From assembly GCF_022919575.1 (NCBI RefSeq), contig NZ_CP095071.1:2480001-2544000 (forward strand): 64,000 nt of DNA, read 5' to 3'. The position numbers and the translations under genes were made by a program. How positions within the stretch are numbered: position 1 is the stretch's first letter; every line of letters begins with the position of its first letter. Below the pieces are notes generated by a model. The model made no database searches, was not told the DNA's origin, and saw only the letters and a list, made by a program, of their open reading frames with translations. Below are positions 9,670-19,259 of the stretch, in pieces. The stretch is from Gracilibacillus salinarum (lineage in GTDB: Bacteria > Bacillota > Bacilli > Bacillales > Amphibacillaceae).

Positions 9670-11244
9670 TTACTGATCATCATTTGGACAAAATTCTATT
9701 AATAGATCACGGATTATTTGAAGCATGCGATCATGCGCAACTGCTGAATACTCAAACCACGGATCTGTTGCGATACAATGAACATTTTCTTCGTTTACTG
9801 CTTTTATTTTCATCCAGTCCATCGAATGCTGCAGCTGTTTCCAATCATATAACGTCTCCTGCTCCTGACAGATCATTAATATAATATGATCTGGATTCAT
9901 TTCCACTATTTCTTCGAGCTGAATTTCCTGCTCATGTACCGGCTGTTGACCATAAGCGGACCGCATTCCAAGCTCCTCAAAGAAGAGTTCCGACACCGAG
10001 CGACTGGATGTCAGGTAAAAGGATTGCTTGAATTTACGCAAGAACAAAAAGAACGAATCTGAATAGTTGCTCTGTAATTCCATTTTTAAGTTATTCTTTT
10101 TTCGATCGAAGCTGCGCAGCCACTTAGCAGCTCTATCTTCCTTCTTTAAAAACGCTGCTATTTCCTGAAGTTGCATTCGCCAAGTTGTCTCCTCTTCTAA
10201 ACGCAGTATTTTCGACTTCCCATGCCGCTTGTGATCTAATTGGCTGCTGTCAGACTGGTTGGTAATAATAATTTCCGGTCGATATTGCTTCATTTTTTCC
10301 ATATTAGCTTGATGGTGTTGATCGATTTTATATGCACTTAAGTGGACAGGAATCTCTGTCCGATAATGTTCATAGTAAAAAGGCGTCCACTTCGGATGTA
10401 AGGGAGCTGCATAAGGGATAATGTCTAATGCCAATATTTGACCCATGTAATCTCGATGGCTAACCGCAATATAGGTCTTATGCGTGCTGCGAAATGCACT
10501 TGGCGACATACCGGCTTTCTTTTTAAACCATCTACTGAAATAATACTCATCACTTATACCGATTTTTTTCGCAATATCTCTTGATCTGGCATCTGATTGT
10601 ATGAGTAGTCTTTTAGCTTCTGCCAGTCTTTGCTGGTGCAAATATTGTATCGGGCTTACCCCATATTGTTTCGTAAATAGATCAACAAAATAATGCTCAC
10701 TTACTTGAGCAATGCGGGCTAAGTGTTCGATTTGAATCGTTTTATCATAATAAAGATCCATATATTTTTTGGCTTCTAACAATCTGTTCTCAGATGCACC
10801 GCTCTCACTACTTAATATAAAATAGAACAGCTCCTGAAAAACGATTTGCATACGAAAATTTTCTAATTGATTATCTGGCTCGCTCAGAGAATGCAACTGA
10901 TTACAATAGCTCCAAACCGGATCTACCGCCTGCAATCTGACAATTGTATTCATTCGCTGCCATGGTTCACCAGCTACTTCGAAATGAAAAGCATACAATT
11001 CAATTCCCGCAGTTAAATGCAGCGCATATGTATCACCAGGCTTACAAAAATAAACTTCTTCCTGGTTAACAGCTATTTTCTCTTCATTTATATAAATAAA
11101 TCCTTCACCTTTTGCGATATATAGCAATAAATAGTGATTACACCATGTAAATCGAAGCCGGTAATGGTGATCTTTTTTCACCCACTCCAACCGGTTTAGT
11201 GTAAAAGAATAGACGGAGTGATTAAATTGTTTGATTTCATGCAC
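9670..11244 (-). CDS. btr: AraC-type activator fused to a siderophore-binding domain (Btr/YbbB-like)
   Basis: A 524-residue regulator. Residues 1-150 form a cupin-like sensor. Two AraC helix-turn-helix units follow (IEHLARIAQVSEHYFVDLF and SRDIAKKIGISDEYYFSRWF, then KKAGMSPSAFR). The C-terminal ~250 residues resemble a periplasmic binding protein for siderophores (YRPEIIITNQSD, EIVEMNPDHIILMI). This is the Btr architecture, which binds ferri-bacillibactin and activates feuABC. The start is probably GTG 11244 after AGAGGAAGAAGG; further upstream in-frame starts lack a ribosome site and would lie inside the Fur box region. It is transcribed separately from feuA. Confidence 0.85.
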   Translation of the reverse strand: MHEIKQFNHSVYSFTLNRLEWVKKDHHYRLRFTWCNHYLLLYIAKGEGFIYINEEKIAVNQEEVYFCKPGDTYALHLTAGIELYAFHFEVAGEPWQRMNTIVRLQAVDPVWSYCNQLHSLSEPDNQLENFRMQIVFQELFYFILSSESGASENRLLEAKKYMDLYYDKTIQIEHLARIAQVSEHYFVDLFTKQYGVSPIQYLHQQRLAEAKRLLIQSDARSRDIAKKIGISDEYYFSRWFKKKAGMSPSAFRSTHKTYIAVSHRDYMGQILALDIIPYAAPLHPKWTPFYYEHYRTEIPVHLSAYKIDQHHQANMEKMKQYRPEIIITNQSDSSQLDHKRHGKSKILRLEEETTWRMQLQEIAAFLKKEDRAAKWLRSFDRKKNNLKMELQSNYSDSFFLFLRKFKQSFYLTSSRSVSELFFEELGMRSAYGQQPVHEQEIQLEEIVEMNPDHIILMICQEQETLYDWKQLQHSMDWMKIKAVNEENVHCIATDPWFEYSAVAHDRMLQIIRDLLIEFCPNDDQ

Positions 11245-11269
11245 GGTTGATAACCTTCTTCCTCTCAAT

Positions 11270-11284
11270 TGAGAATCGTTCTTA
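11270..11284 (-). promoter_or_regulatory. Fur-like box in front of btr
   Basis: TGAGAATCGTTCTTA is a 7-1-7 arrangement close to the Fur consensus, about 25 bases upstream of the btr start. It shares AATTGAGAATNRTT with the feuA box. Confidence 0.55.
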
Positions 11285-11386
11285 ATTAAAACTATAACAT
11301 AAAATGTTGGAAAAAGAGACAGAAAATAAGAAGATTGTCCAAATAACATACGAAATAAGTCCATGTTGGCATGTACTAAGGAAGGC

Positions 11387-11392
11387 TATAAT
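11387..11392 (+). promoter_or_regulatory. -10 box for the flavin monooxygenase gene
   Basis: TATAAT, 38 bases before the ATG. The best -35 (TTGGCA) is only 15 bases away, so the promoter is weak or needs an activator. Confidence 0.4.
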
Positions 11393-11429
11393 GAGACTAA
11401 ATAAAATTGCATCTTAGGAGAGTATAGTT

Positions 11430-12734
11430 ATGAGTTATTCACAAGAGTTACATATTGGACTATCTTTATCTGCTACATGGTTAAAAGGCGACGGATGGCA
11501 AGACCCGAACAGCAGGGTAGAAGAAATATATAACAGTGATTTCTATGTCGAATTGGCACAAATGGCGGAAAGAGCAAAGCTAGATTTTGTATTCAGTCCA
11601 GATGCGCTTTTTCTGCAAAAGGAGATATTAGACAGTTCTCCGGGGTGGAGCAGTCTTGATCCTACTGTTTTGCTAACAGCAATTGCGCGTGAAACAGAAC
11701 GAATAGGTTTCATTACAACCATATCATCTACGTTCTATCCACCTTATATTGTAGCAAGACAGTTGCAAACACTTAACTGGATTAGCAAAGGTCGTGCTGG
11801 CTGGAACATTGTCACGTCGCTTGGTGGAGCGGAGAATTTTATAGAAGGTGACATGCCTTCTTCTTCTGAAAGATACTTGCAAGCGAAGGAATTTCATCAA
11901 ATCGTTAATGGCCTATGGGAAGGTTTTCCTGATCATGCGGTGCTAAACGATCGAGAGTCGGGGCAATTTGCCGACCAGGAAAAAATCTCAGCAATCGATC
12001 ATTCTGGTGAGTTCTTTCATGTGAAAGGTCCCTTGACGCTGCCGTCCTATAATAGCGAGCCACTTCCGTTACTGCAGGCAGGGGCATCACCTTCCGGCAG
12101 GACATTTGCTTCATCAATTGCAGATGCCGTCTTTGCAGCAACGCCAGATATTGCTTCTGCAAAAGAATTACGGGATGATTTACGAGGAAAGGCACAGCAG
12201 GAAGGAAGATCTGCTGATGCCATTCGTGTTTTGCCTGGCTTGTATTTTTTCCTGGCTGACACACGAGAGGAAGCATACGAACTTCATGCGAGAGCACATG
12301 CTCACATCACACTGGAGAAAAAATACGAATCTGCAGAAGCCATAATAGGGTTAGATCTAAGAGATATGCCGCTTGACCAGAGAGTCACAGCTGATCTGCT
12401 ACCGAATCATGTTATTTCCGCAGGCAGTCAAACGCATGCGAATTTAATAAGAAAGCTGATTTCTGAAAAACAGCCAACAGTAGAGGAGTTATTGTCGAGG
12501 CCATAGATAGTAGGGTCTGGTCACTGGGTAATTGTTGGAACGGTAGAGGATGCCCTTGCATCGATTACCGAATGGGCAGAAGCCGATACAATCGACGGAT
12601 TTATAGCACTCCCAGGAGGTTCCATCCAATCATTAACGTTATTCTGCGAACAGTTGGTACCTAGGCTTGTTGAAAAAGGATTATTTAGAGAAGACTATAA
12701 AGGAAAAACATTGCGTGAGCATCTACATTGCTAA
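11430..12734 (+). pseudogene. LLM-class flavin-dependent monooxygenase (NtaA/DmoA type) with one in-frame TAG
   Basis: A single frame of 434 codons encodes a full-length bacterial-luciferase-like monooxygenase, interrupted only by TAG at 12504-12506 after residue 358. Before it: typical family text (AERAKLDFVFSPDAL, GRAGWNIVTSLGG, LPLLQAGASPSGRTFA). After it, still in frame: IVGSGHWVIVGTVEDAL, DGFIALPGGS and a normal C-terminus ending LREHLHC. The lost 75 residues include the last barrel strand and the conserved C-terminal helix. Relatives oxidise nitrilotriacetate, sulfur compounds or long alkanes using FMNH2; the substrate here is unknown. Either a recent pseudogene, a truncated but active form, or readthrough. 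Confidence 0.8.
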
Positions 12735-12761
12735 AAGCTTATGCTTTCCCATCGCACAAAA

Positions 12762-12790
12762 AAGAGCTAAACCAAATTGGTTTAGCTCTT
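12762..12790. terminator. Bidirectional terminator
   Basis: Perfect 12-bp stem AAGAGCTAAACC/GGTTTAGCTCTT with a five-base loop and an A run on the left. It serves the convergent ykhA gene and the monooxygenase gene. Confidence 0.85.
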
Positions 12791-12795
12791 AGCTG

Positions 12796-13311
12796 TTAGG
12801 ACTCCCAAGGTTTCCCTTTATGGATAAAGCCGGCCAGTTCTTTACTAGCTTTTTTACGATTTTTCCGTTCTGCTACCCGGTTCTGGGCTGTTTCGTGTAA
12901 GTATTTTTCTTCCTCTGATTGTGGGATGACTTTTGGAACAGGCACTGGTTTGCCGTTGTCATCTATGGCAACAAACGTTAGAAAAGCTGTAGCTGCAATA
13001 GTTCGTTCACCAGTGATTAAATTTTCCGCCAATACCTTCACAAATATCTCCATGGAACTTGTTCCTGTCCACGTAACAAATGACTCTAAACAGACCGACT
13101 CTTCCGTGCCAATTGGTGCCAGAAAATCAACCGAATCGGTAGAAGCTGTCACAACAGGGCTTCTGGAATGTCTCATGGCAGATATAGATGCAATATCATC
13201 AATATAACTCATTAATTTTCCACCAAACAGTGTTCCATGATTATTCGTGTCAGGCGGGAAGACGTGACTGACTTTAACTGCTAAGGTCTCTCTAATATAG
13301 GAATCTTTCAT
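12796..13311 (-). CDS. ykhA: Acyl-CoA thioesterase, hotdog fold (YkhA-like)
   Basis: A 171-residue hotdog-fold thioesterase. HVFPPDTNNHGTLFGGKLMSYIDDIASISA holds the conserved asparagine and aspartate of the acyl-CoA hydrolase (BACH/YkhA) family. VDFLAPIGTEESVCLES follows as the central strand pair. By family it hydrolyses long- and medium-chain acyl-CoA in the cytoplasm. ATG 13311, nine bases after AAAGGTG, is the best start. An ATG three codons earlier abuts the ribosome site. Confidence 0.85.
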   Translation of the reverse strand: MKDSYIRETLAVKVSHVFPPDTNNHGTLFGGKLMSYIDDIASISAMRHSRSPVVTASTDSVDFLAPIGTEESVCLESFVTWTGTSSMEIFVKVLAENLITGERTIAATAFLTFVAIDDNGKPVPVPKVIPQSEEEKYLHETAQNRVAERKNRKKASKELAGFIHKGKPWES

Positions 13312-13379
13312 GATGCTCATCACCTTTTTTATTTTTAAGTATATCAAATTACCGGTGACAACCGAATCGATTCGACATG

Positions 13380-13673
13380 TTAAGGTGTAACATCGTCCTG
13401 TCCTGCCTGTAAGTTCGTCTCCACTCGTCTTAACTCATGCTGGCATTCCTCAATCCGTAATTGCGCATTAAACAACGGTTCCGTTGAGGTGCCACTGCCG
13501 TTAATCGCTTTCCCTCGTGCATCTTGAATCTGTACTTGCACTTCTCTTAGCTGTTGTTGTAATTTCTGTACCAAATCAGGGTCAGCAGAGTTCCTGACGT
13601 CTCTCGTAGCCTCCTCCAGCTGATAAGAACGTTTTGCAAGCTGTTCGATTTCATGACCATTTTGAATAGGCAT
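13380..13673 (-). CDS. Small coiled-coil protein, unknown function
   Basis: A 97-residue soluble protein rich in Q, E and R with heptad-like leucine/valine spacing (LVQKLQQQLREVQVQIQDAR; RIEECQHELRRVETNL). It looks like two helices of an antiparallel coiled coil joined by a glycine/serine loop. A strong AGGAGG precedes ATG 13673. No family was recognised. It stands between the ykhA and giant-kinase genes, all on the same strand. Confidence 0.65.
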   Translation of the reverse strand: MPIQNGHEIEQLAKRSYQLEEATRDVRNSADPDLVQKLQQQLREVQVQIQDARGKAINGSGTSTEPLFNAQLRIEECQHELRRVETNLQAGQDDVTP

Positions 13674-13787
13674 TTTTTCTTCCTCCTGTATTGCAATTTG
13701 CTTTGATTATTATATCCAGAATGGCGAAGAATTACTCTCTTTATTTAGTCGTTAATGAATAGTACCCACCCAGAAGCTTTTTGGAGG

Positions 13788-16700
13788 TTAGCCATCTGTT
13801 ACTGATAAAGGACTGAAAACAACAGGTAACGAAAAATAAAAAGTTGTGCCTATAAGCTCTTTACTTTCCACCCATAGCTCTCCTTGATGATATTCAACAA
13901 TCTCTTTACAAATAGCAAGTCCTAACCCATTACCCTCCTTGTCATTTTTAGTAAAATAACGATCAAAAAGGTATGGAATGTCTGATTGACTAATCCCTTT
14001 TCCTGTATCACGAACGAAAAAAGTAACTGTTTCTGTTTCCTCTTTTACGATTCCTATCTCTATACTGCCAGAAGCGGTATGCTTGATAGCATTGGAAACT
14101 AAATTCATCATGACTTGCTCTATCCGTCTTGGATCTACTTCAATCAATGGTGATGCGTCTATTAATTTCTCATCATACCAACCCTTGAAGTGCAAATGCG
14201 CCTGTTCAACATCGCTCTTTAAATGCTTAGCCAAGTGGTCATACAATTGTCTAACAGGTATAATATCCATTGAAAAACGCAAATTACCTGACTCCAATTT
14301 TGATAAATCAAACAGATCTTTAATCAACTTATTTAAGCCATGGATTTTGTCATGCATAATGTGTAAATATTCATTTTGTTTAATAGGATCTTGCACCAAC
14401 CCATCCCGCAAAGTACTTATATACCCTTTAACAACCGCAATAGGTGATTGTAAATCATGGGACACATTGGACAGTAAATGCTGTATTTTTTCTTTTTGCT
14501 GAGAAAGTTGCTGATTCACGATGGTTAACTGGTTGTTGGATTCGTTTAATAACTGTGTTCGATTTTTCACCTTTTCTTCCAATTCTCTATATAAATAAGC
14601 ATTTTCAATCGCTACAGCTGCCTGAGAAGCAATGAAAGACAATTTGTTCAAACGGTTATGGGTAAATAAATGTGTAGATTTATTATTTTCCATATATAAG
14701 ATAGCAACTAATTTATCCTGATGCATTAACGGCAGACATAAAACAGATTTTACTTGCTCTCTTTTAATATAAGCATCTTCCGTAAATGCCCCTATATTTG
14801 TTGCATGATCCAATACAACTGCCTCCCGACTTGTTGCCACGTAGTGAACCACAGCACTGGACAAACATAAATGGGATTCAATAGGTCTAGCCCGTTGATA
14901 AACTTCAACACCTAGCTCCATATGATGAAATCCGACTAATCTCAAGTCTTTTTCATACTGCAACAGGAAGGAGGCATGCTCTGCACCTGCATATTTAATA
15001 AATACATCCATCAACTTTGTAATTAATTGATCAAATACTACTTCACTCGATAAAAGCCGTGCAGCTTCAAATAACGCTTCCATATCAAGCTTTTCTGTGA
15101 GACCAACATGGGGTGATTCTGTTTGATCCTGCTTCACCTGCAACAATAAATGGGAATATTGATGTCTGAACCTTTCTGCCAAATGACTTGCCCCCCAGTA
15201 CAAATAGCCGTTATATGCTTCCGTTGCATAAGATTTTGCTGTACGATCTATCTTTCTGGAGAGATAAAACTCAGCAGCCCGATGGCTAGCAATTGCTGCA
15301 TCTTGTAAAAAACGGTTAGATTCTGCTAAGGATATCGCCTGATGATAGTCTTCTACAGCTCCTTGATCATTACCAGATAATTGCTTCATTTCTGCTTTCA
15401 CAAGTAAATACTTGTGCATATAGTTATCTGGCGCATATACTGCCCACTTCTTTAATCTTTTCAGATTGTCTTTCAGCTTTCTGCGGTTATCTTTCCTTGT
15501 TTTCTTATTACTTTGCATAAATCTTATCAACCATAAGGAATGATAAAAATAAAATTCTGGAATGATAACAAGGATTAAGCGGTTTCCCTTAACCAAAACC
15601 TCTAATTCCTCTATTAATATCTTGGCAACCGCGTCTTCCTCAAACAGATAAGCCATCTGTAACCGAAGTGTCTTATGAATAATAGTCGTTGACAAATCAT
15701 CGGTAAATCCAGGCAAATTCCAGGTTGGCTGGATTTTTTCATCCGATAAAATCCCTATCCAATCTAATATTTCTTTTAATAAGTCATCTGAAAGTGCATA
15801 TTCATTTTTATTAGCAAAAATAAGTTGTCGGTCTATCCCTGCTTTTACTTCATCTAATCGATCTCCTTTAATCACATGTGTTAAACCAATAAATGCACTG
15901 TTAGAACCAGCTAAATGAAGGTTTCCTGTTTCGATACAAAGCTGTTGCGACCGCTCTAAATAATTTAGACTTAAACGCATGTGATGCTTCCAATGATTAA
16001 TAAACGTACCATAGACAAAATAGACACGTGCCTGCAGCGCTCTGTCTCCAGACTTCTTTACGTGTTGAAGTGCAAGCTGTCCAAATTGATAGCTAGCCTT
16101 GTAATCTCCAAAGCCAGCACCTAATGTTAAAGCATAGTTATTATAGACCAAAGCAGCAACATCCATATCACCAAATTTCAAAATCAAGCGTAAAGCTCTC
16201 AGCATTAATACAGTTGCCAAATTTTGATTAACATGGTAAGCAGATGCATTCGTGTTAATCATAGTTCGCATAATCAATTTTTCATCTTGATTTAACACAA
16301 CAGGCAAGTTTAATAAATCTATTTTTTTCTTTTTTTGTAATGCAAGCTTTGTTTTCAAATATTCTAACGCAATCATGGCATTACCTGGTCTCTCCTTCAC
16401 TTTTAAACCAAATAATTCTGTACCGGTCAACCCGGAATCTACTGCCTTTTCCACTTCATGTATATGGTTGTACAGCATAATTTTTAAGTTATATATAGAC
16501 AATTGCTCCCGCTTGGTTTTGGCTTGATACAGCATTTCTTCAAATATTGTTTCCGCTTCACTAAACTTTCTGTTCAGGTATAATGCTTCTCCGTATCCAA
16601 ACATTACCCGAAATGTTTCTTCATATAAGTGTTGCCAACTCTGTTCAGGTAATAACTGATAAGATTGTTGATAAAACATGAGTGCTGACTCAAATGCCGC

Positions 16701-18989
16701 AGTCTGCCTTGCTTTGGAACCTGCGAGACGATTCCATTTAATTAAATCTATCCGTTGTCTATCGTCTAATTGATCCAGCCCACTATTTAAATGGTTTACA
16801 ATTGAAAAGATAGCTTCCTCCCATTCTTGATCAGAAAATTGATCAATCAATACTTCCGCAATAGCAATATGATGTCTCTCCCTCTCTATTTCCGTCATCG
16901 ATGTATAAAACGCTTGTCTAATCTTATCATGTAAAAACCGGTAGCTTGGTGATTCCCCCTCTAATAATTGCCTGTCACTATCAGGGTAGAACCATTTGTA
17001 ACGGTTCTCCAACGGCAATATCAATCCTTCTTCCATCGCCTCCCATACACGTGTTGCACTTTCCCTGAAGTTCTGCTGCGAGACCTTTGATACTAACTTA
17101 AGATTAAATGTAGAACCAATACAGGAAGCTAACTGCAGGAGCTTTACTGTGTCAGTTGGCAATCTGTTTAATTGATTCAACATTAAATCAATCATCGAAT
17201 CAGTCACAGATATTTGTTGTAATAGGTGAGGGTTAATATGCCAAGTAGCTGTACTTATATCGAATAGAAGAACCTGATCTTGATTAAGCAACTGCAACCA
17301 TTGATTGATAAAAAAAGGATTTCCTTTTGTAACGCGGTAGGTTACTTCTGCTAATGATTGTGCCTTGTTTATATCAAACGAAAACACATCCATTAGCCAT
17401 TCTTCTACATTCTGCTTTGTTAATGACGCTACAGGAATAGCCGACATACTTATCTCTTTCTCATGTAGCTGCTTTAGGAATAATTCAAATGGTTGGCCCA
17501 TAATTATCTCATTGTCACGATAGGCACCAATAATCAAAAGATTTCTTTCATCTGGATTGGTTAACAAATGGTCAATTAAATCCAAAGTAGCATTGTCTGC
17601 CCACTGCAAATCATCAATAAATAAAACCAATGGATGATCACTTGATGCAAAAACTTCCACGAATTTTCGTACTGCCCTTAAAAAGCGGTGATGAATCGCT
17701 TGTGGTGGAAGATCTATTTCTCCTTGCTGACTTCCAATAAGCCACGCAATTTCAGGAATAAAATTAGCAATAAGCCACGCATTATGAGAAAGAGCATCTT
17801 CAAGTTTTTCTTTCCACAATTGAACTCTGCTGCTGTCCTCTGTCAGTACTTGTCTAATTAATGACCGGAAGGCATCCAGCACTGGTGCATATGGTATACG
17901 CTGCTGATATTGAACAAATTTACCCGAAACAAAATAGCCCTTTCTATGAAGTAACGGCTTATGGAGATGTTGAATCAGCGCTGTTTTTCCGACACCGGAA
18001 GGTCCTGGCACTAGTAATAGAGAGGGTACACCATGCTTTAGACCTTCGAACATTTCTAGTAACTGAGAGAGCTCTTGTTCTCTTCCATATAATTTCAAAG
18101 ACTTCTCCAGCAACGGCTGTGCATCACTTTCTGCTAAAGGAAATGAATCAATCCGATCACTGGATTGATATGTTCGAAGACATTTTTCTAGGTCTTTCTT
18201 TAAACCTGAAGTACTCTGATACCTGTGTTCTGGCATTTTTTCCAATAGCTTCATGATAATTAGTGAGATTATTTCAGGAATATTTGTATTGATGCGATGA
18301 GGTGGGACAGCTGTTTGGGCAAGATGTGAGTGAATGACATCTGATGGATCCTGACTGTTAAATGGGAGCTTTCCAGTAGCCATTTGATAAAATAGAATAC
18401 CTAAAGAATATAAATCTGTACGATAATCGACGGGTCGGTTCATCTTGCCGGTTTGTTCCGGTGACAAAAAAGCAAGGTCATTTATCTGATAGGTATGATC
18501 GGTTACTGGTAACATTTCTCTCGATAGCTTCGTCGATTGATGAAATCCTGTCAACCTGAATTGCTGACTTTTAGGATCGATCAGAATGTGGTCAGGATGT
18601 ACCCTTTGATGGATAATATGATGCTGATGAACCGAAAACAGTATAGTTGTTAATTGAATAGCCTGTCTCAAGAAATGAGACAACTCAAACATAGAAGAAG
18701 CAGAAGCTAACCAATCGGAAAAAGATTCGGAATAAAAATTTTCCATTACAATAAATGGTTGAGCGTTCTCTTGTTCCAGCGTAATCGGTTTTAGCAGACC
18801 ATAAATTTGCTGATCTTTTATAGTATAGAATTCATGGATAAATACCGATTTTTGCTGCGAGTTAGCGTTAGCACGTAATAATTTAATCAACACTGGTTTT
18901 TGATCACCTTGAGATATCGCTCTCCACAATTCCCAATCACTAGTAGTGACTAATTGATCCGTAACTTGATAATCTAATAGTTTCATCAT
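13788..18989 (-). CDS. Giant sensor: pseudokinase, AAA ATPase, TPR-like, GAF and histidine kinase
   Basis: A 1733-residue cytoplasmic protein with the domain order of the trifunctional kinase/ATPase/histidine-kinase family known mainly from cyanobacteria. Residues 1-275 form a Ser/Thr kinase fold: the ATP lysine is kept (VLIK, K36), as are SPEQ (176-179) and D192. The catalytic motifs are lost: HRDxKPxN reads HQRVHPDH (127-134) and DFG reads GFH (148-150). An AAA/STAND-type ATPase follows (Walker A GPSGVGKT at 329-336, Walker B LVLFIDD ending at 460). Next are ~700 residues of helical repeats, then a GAF domain near 1290-1460. The histidine kinase is complete: SHDLQSP (H1511), N-box near 1633, DTGKG and NGLGLAI. 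RBS AAAGGTGAG precedes tandem ATGs. Confidence 0.9.
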   Translation of the reverse strand: MMKLLDYQVTDQLVTTSDWELWRAISQGDQKPVLIKLLRANANSQQKSVFIHEFYTIKDQQIYGLLKPITLEQENAQPFIVMENFYSESFSDWLASASSMFELSHFLRQAIQLTTILFSVHQHHIIHQRVHPDHILIDPKSQQFRLTGFHQSTKLSREMLPVTDHTYQINDLAFLSPEQTGKMNRPVDYRTDLYSLGILFYQMATGKLPFNSQDPSDVIHSHLAQTAVPPHRINTNIPEIISLIIMKLLEKMPEHRYQSTSGLKKDLEKCLRTYQSSDRIDSFPLAESDAQPLLEKSLKLYGREQELSQLLEMFEGLKHGVPSLLLVPGPSGVGKTALIQHLHKPLLHRKGYFVSGKFVQYQQRIPYAPVLDAFRSLIRQVLTEDSSRVQLWKEKLEDALSHNAWLIANFIPEIAWLIGSQQGEIDLPPQAIHHRFLRAVRKFVEVFASSDHPLVLFIDDLQWADNATLDLIDHLLTNPDERNLLIIGAYRDNEIIMGQPFELFLKQLHEKEISMSAIPVASLTKQNVEEWLMDVFSFDINKAQSLAEVTYRVTKGNPFFINQWLQLLNQDQVLLFDISTATWHINPHLLQQISVTDSMIDLMLNQLNRLPTDTVKLLQLASCIGSTFNLKLVSKVSQQNFRESATRVWEAMEEGLILPLENRYKWFYPDSDRQLLEGESPSYRFLHDKIRQAFYTSMTEIERERHHIAIAEVLIDQFSDQEWEEAIFSIVNHLNSGLDQLDDRQRIDLIKWNRLAGSKARQTAAFESALMFYQQSYQLLPEQSWQHLYEETFRVMFGYGEALYLNRKFSEAETIFEEMLYQAKTKREQLSIYNLKIMLYNHIHEVEKAVDSGLTGTELFGLKVKERPGNAMIALEYLKTKLALQKKKKIDLLNLPVVLNQDEKLIMRTMINTNASAYHVNQNLATVLMLRALRLILKFGDMDVAALVYNNYALTLGAGFGDYKASYQFGQLALQHVKKSGDRALQARVYFVYGTFINHWKHHMRLSLNYLERSQQLCIETGNLHLAGSNSAFIGLTHVIKGDRLDEVKAGIDRQLIFANKNEYALSDDLLKEILDWIGILSDEKIQPTWNLPGFTDDLSTTIIHKTLRLQMAYLFEEDAVAKILIEELEVLVKGNRLILVIIPEFYFYHSLWLIRFMQSNKKTRKDNRRKLKDNLKRLKKWAVYAPDNYMHKYLLVKAEMKQLSGNDQGAVEDYHQAISLAESNRFLQDAAIASHRAAEFYLSRKIDRTAKSYATEAYNGYLYWGASHLAERFRHQYSHLLLQVKQDQTESPHVGLTEKLDMEALFEAARLLSSEVVFDQLITKLMDVFIKYAGAEHASFLLQYEKDLRLVGFHHMELGVEVYQRARPIESHLCLSSAVVHYVATSREAVVLDHATNIGAFTEDAYIKREQVKSVLCLPLMHQDKLVAILYMENNKSTHLFTHNRLNKLSFIASQAAVAIENAYLYRELEEKVKNRTQLLNESNNQLTIVNQQLSQQKEKIQHLLSNVSHDLQSPIAVVKGYISTLRDGLVQDPIKQNEYLHIMHDKIHGLNKLIKDLFDLSKLESGNLRFSMDIIPVRQLYDHLAKHLKSDVEQAHLHFKGWYDEKLIDASPLIEVDPRRIEQVMMNLVSNAIKHTASGSIEIGIVKEETETVTFFVRDTGKGISQSDIPYLFDRYFTKNDKEGNGLGLAICKEIVEYHQGELWVESKELIGTTFYFSLPVVFSPLSVTDG

Positions 18990-19001
18990 CTCACCTTTAT
19001 A

Positions 19002-19049
19002 TTTTTAGACTTTTAAGATATTTTTAACTGTTTTTAAACCAATTTTTAA
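19002..19049. promoter_or_regulatory. Five phased TTTTTAA-type repeats between the giant kinase and the SinI-like gene
   Basis: TTTTAG/TTTTAA recurs at 19003, 19011, 19022, 19032 and 19044, that is roughly once per helical turn, in the divergent promoter region. OmpR/PhoB-type regulators bind such direct repeats with 10-11 base spacing. The neighbouring OmpR-type regulator is the obvious candidate. An A/T-tract bend is the alternative. Confidence 0.45.
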
Positions 19050-19100
19050 AATGATTCGATAAAATATGATTGTTGCTTTAAAAAGGGGGAAGGGATTTTT

Positions 19101-19247
19101 ATGAAAAATTCAATGAAACCGATTTGCAAACACCAGCATGAGCTAGACAAGGAATGGTTAGTCCTGTTAACAATTGCCAGAATGAAAGGAATACGGGCAC
19201 ATGAATTGGCACAATTCATAAAAGAAAAAAGCAATAAAACAATTTAA
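19101..19247 (+). CDS. SinI-like anti-repressor peptide
   Basis: A 48-residue peptide. The core LDKEWLVLLTIARMKGIRAHELAQFIKEK fits the SinI anti-repressor helical hook: an L-D-x-E-W start, a hydrophobic helix, a GI turn and a second helix. In B. subtilis SinI pairs with SinR through this element and releases biofilm genes from repression. No helix-turn-helix is present, so it would act by protein-protein contact. ATG 19101 follows AAGGGGGAAGGG. It is divergent from the giant kinase and convergent with the response regulator. No SinR gene lies in this window. Family call is moderate, since the domain is short. Confidence 0.65.
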   Translation: MKNSMKPICKHQHELDKEWLVLLTIARMKGIRAHELAQFIKEKSNKTI

Positions 19248-19259
19248 TACTACTAATGA

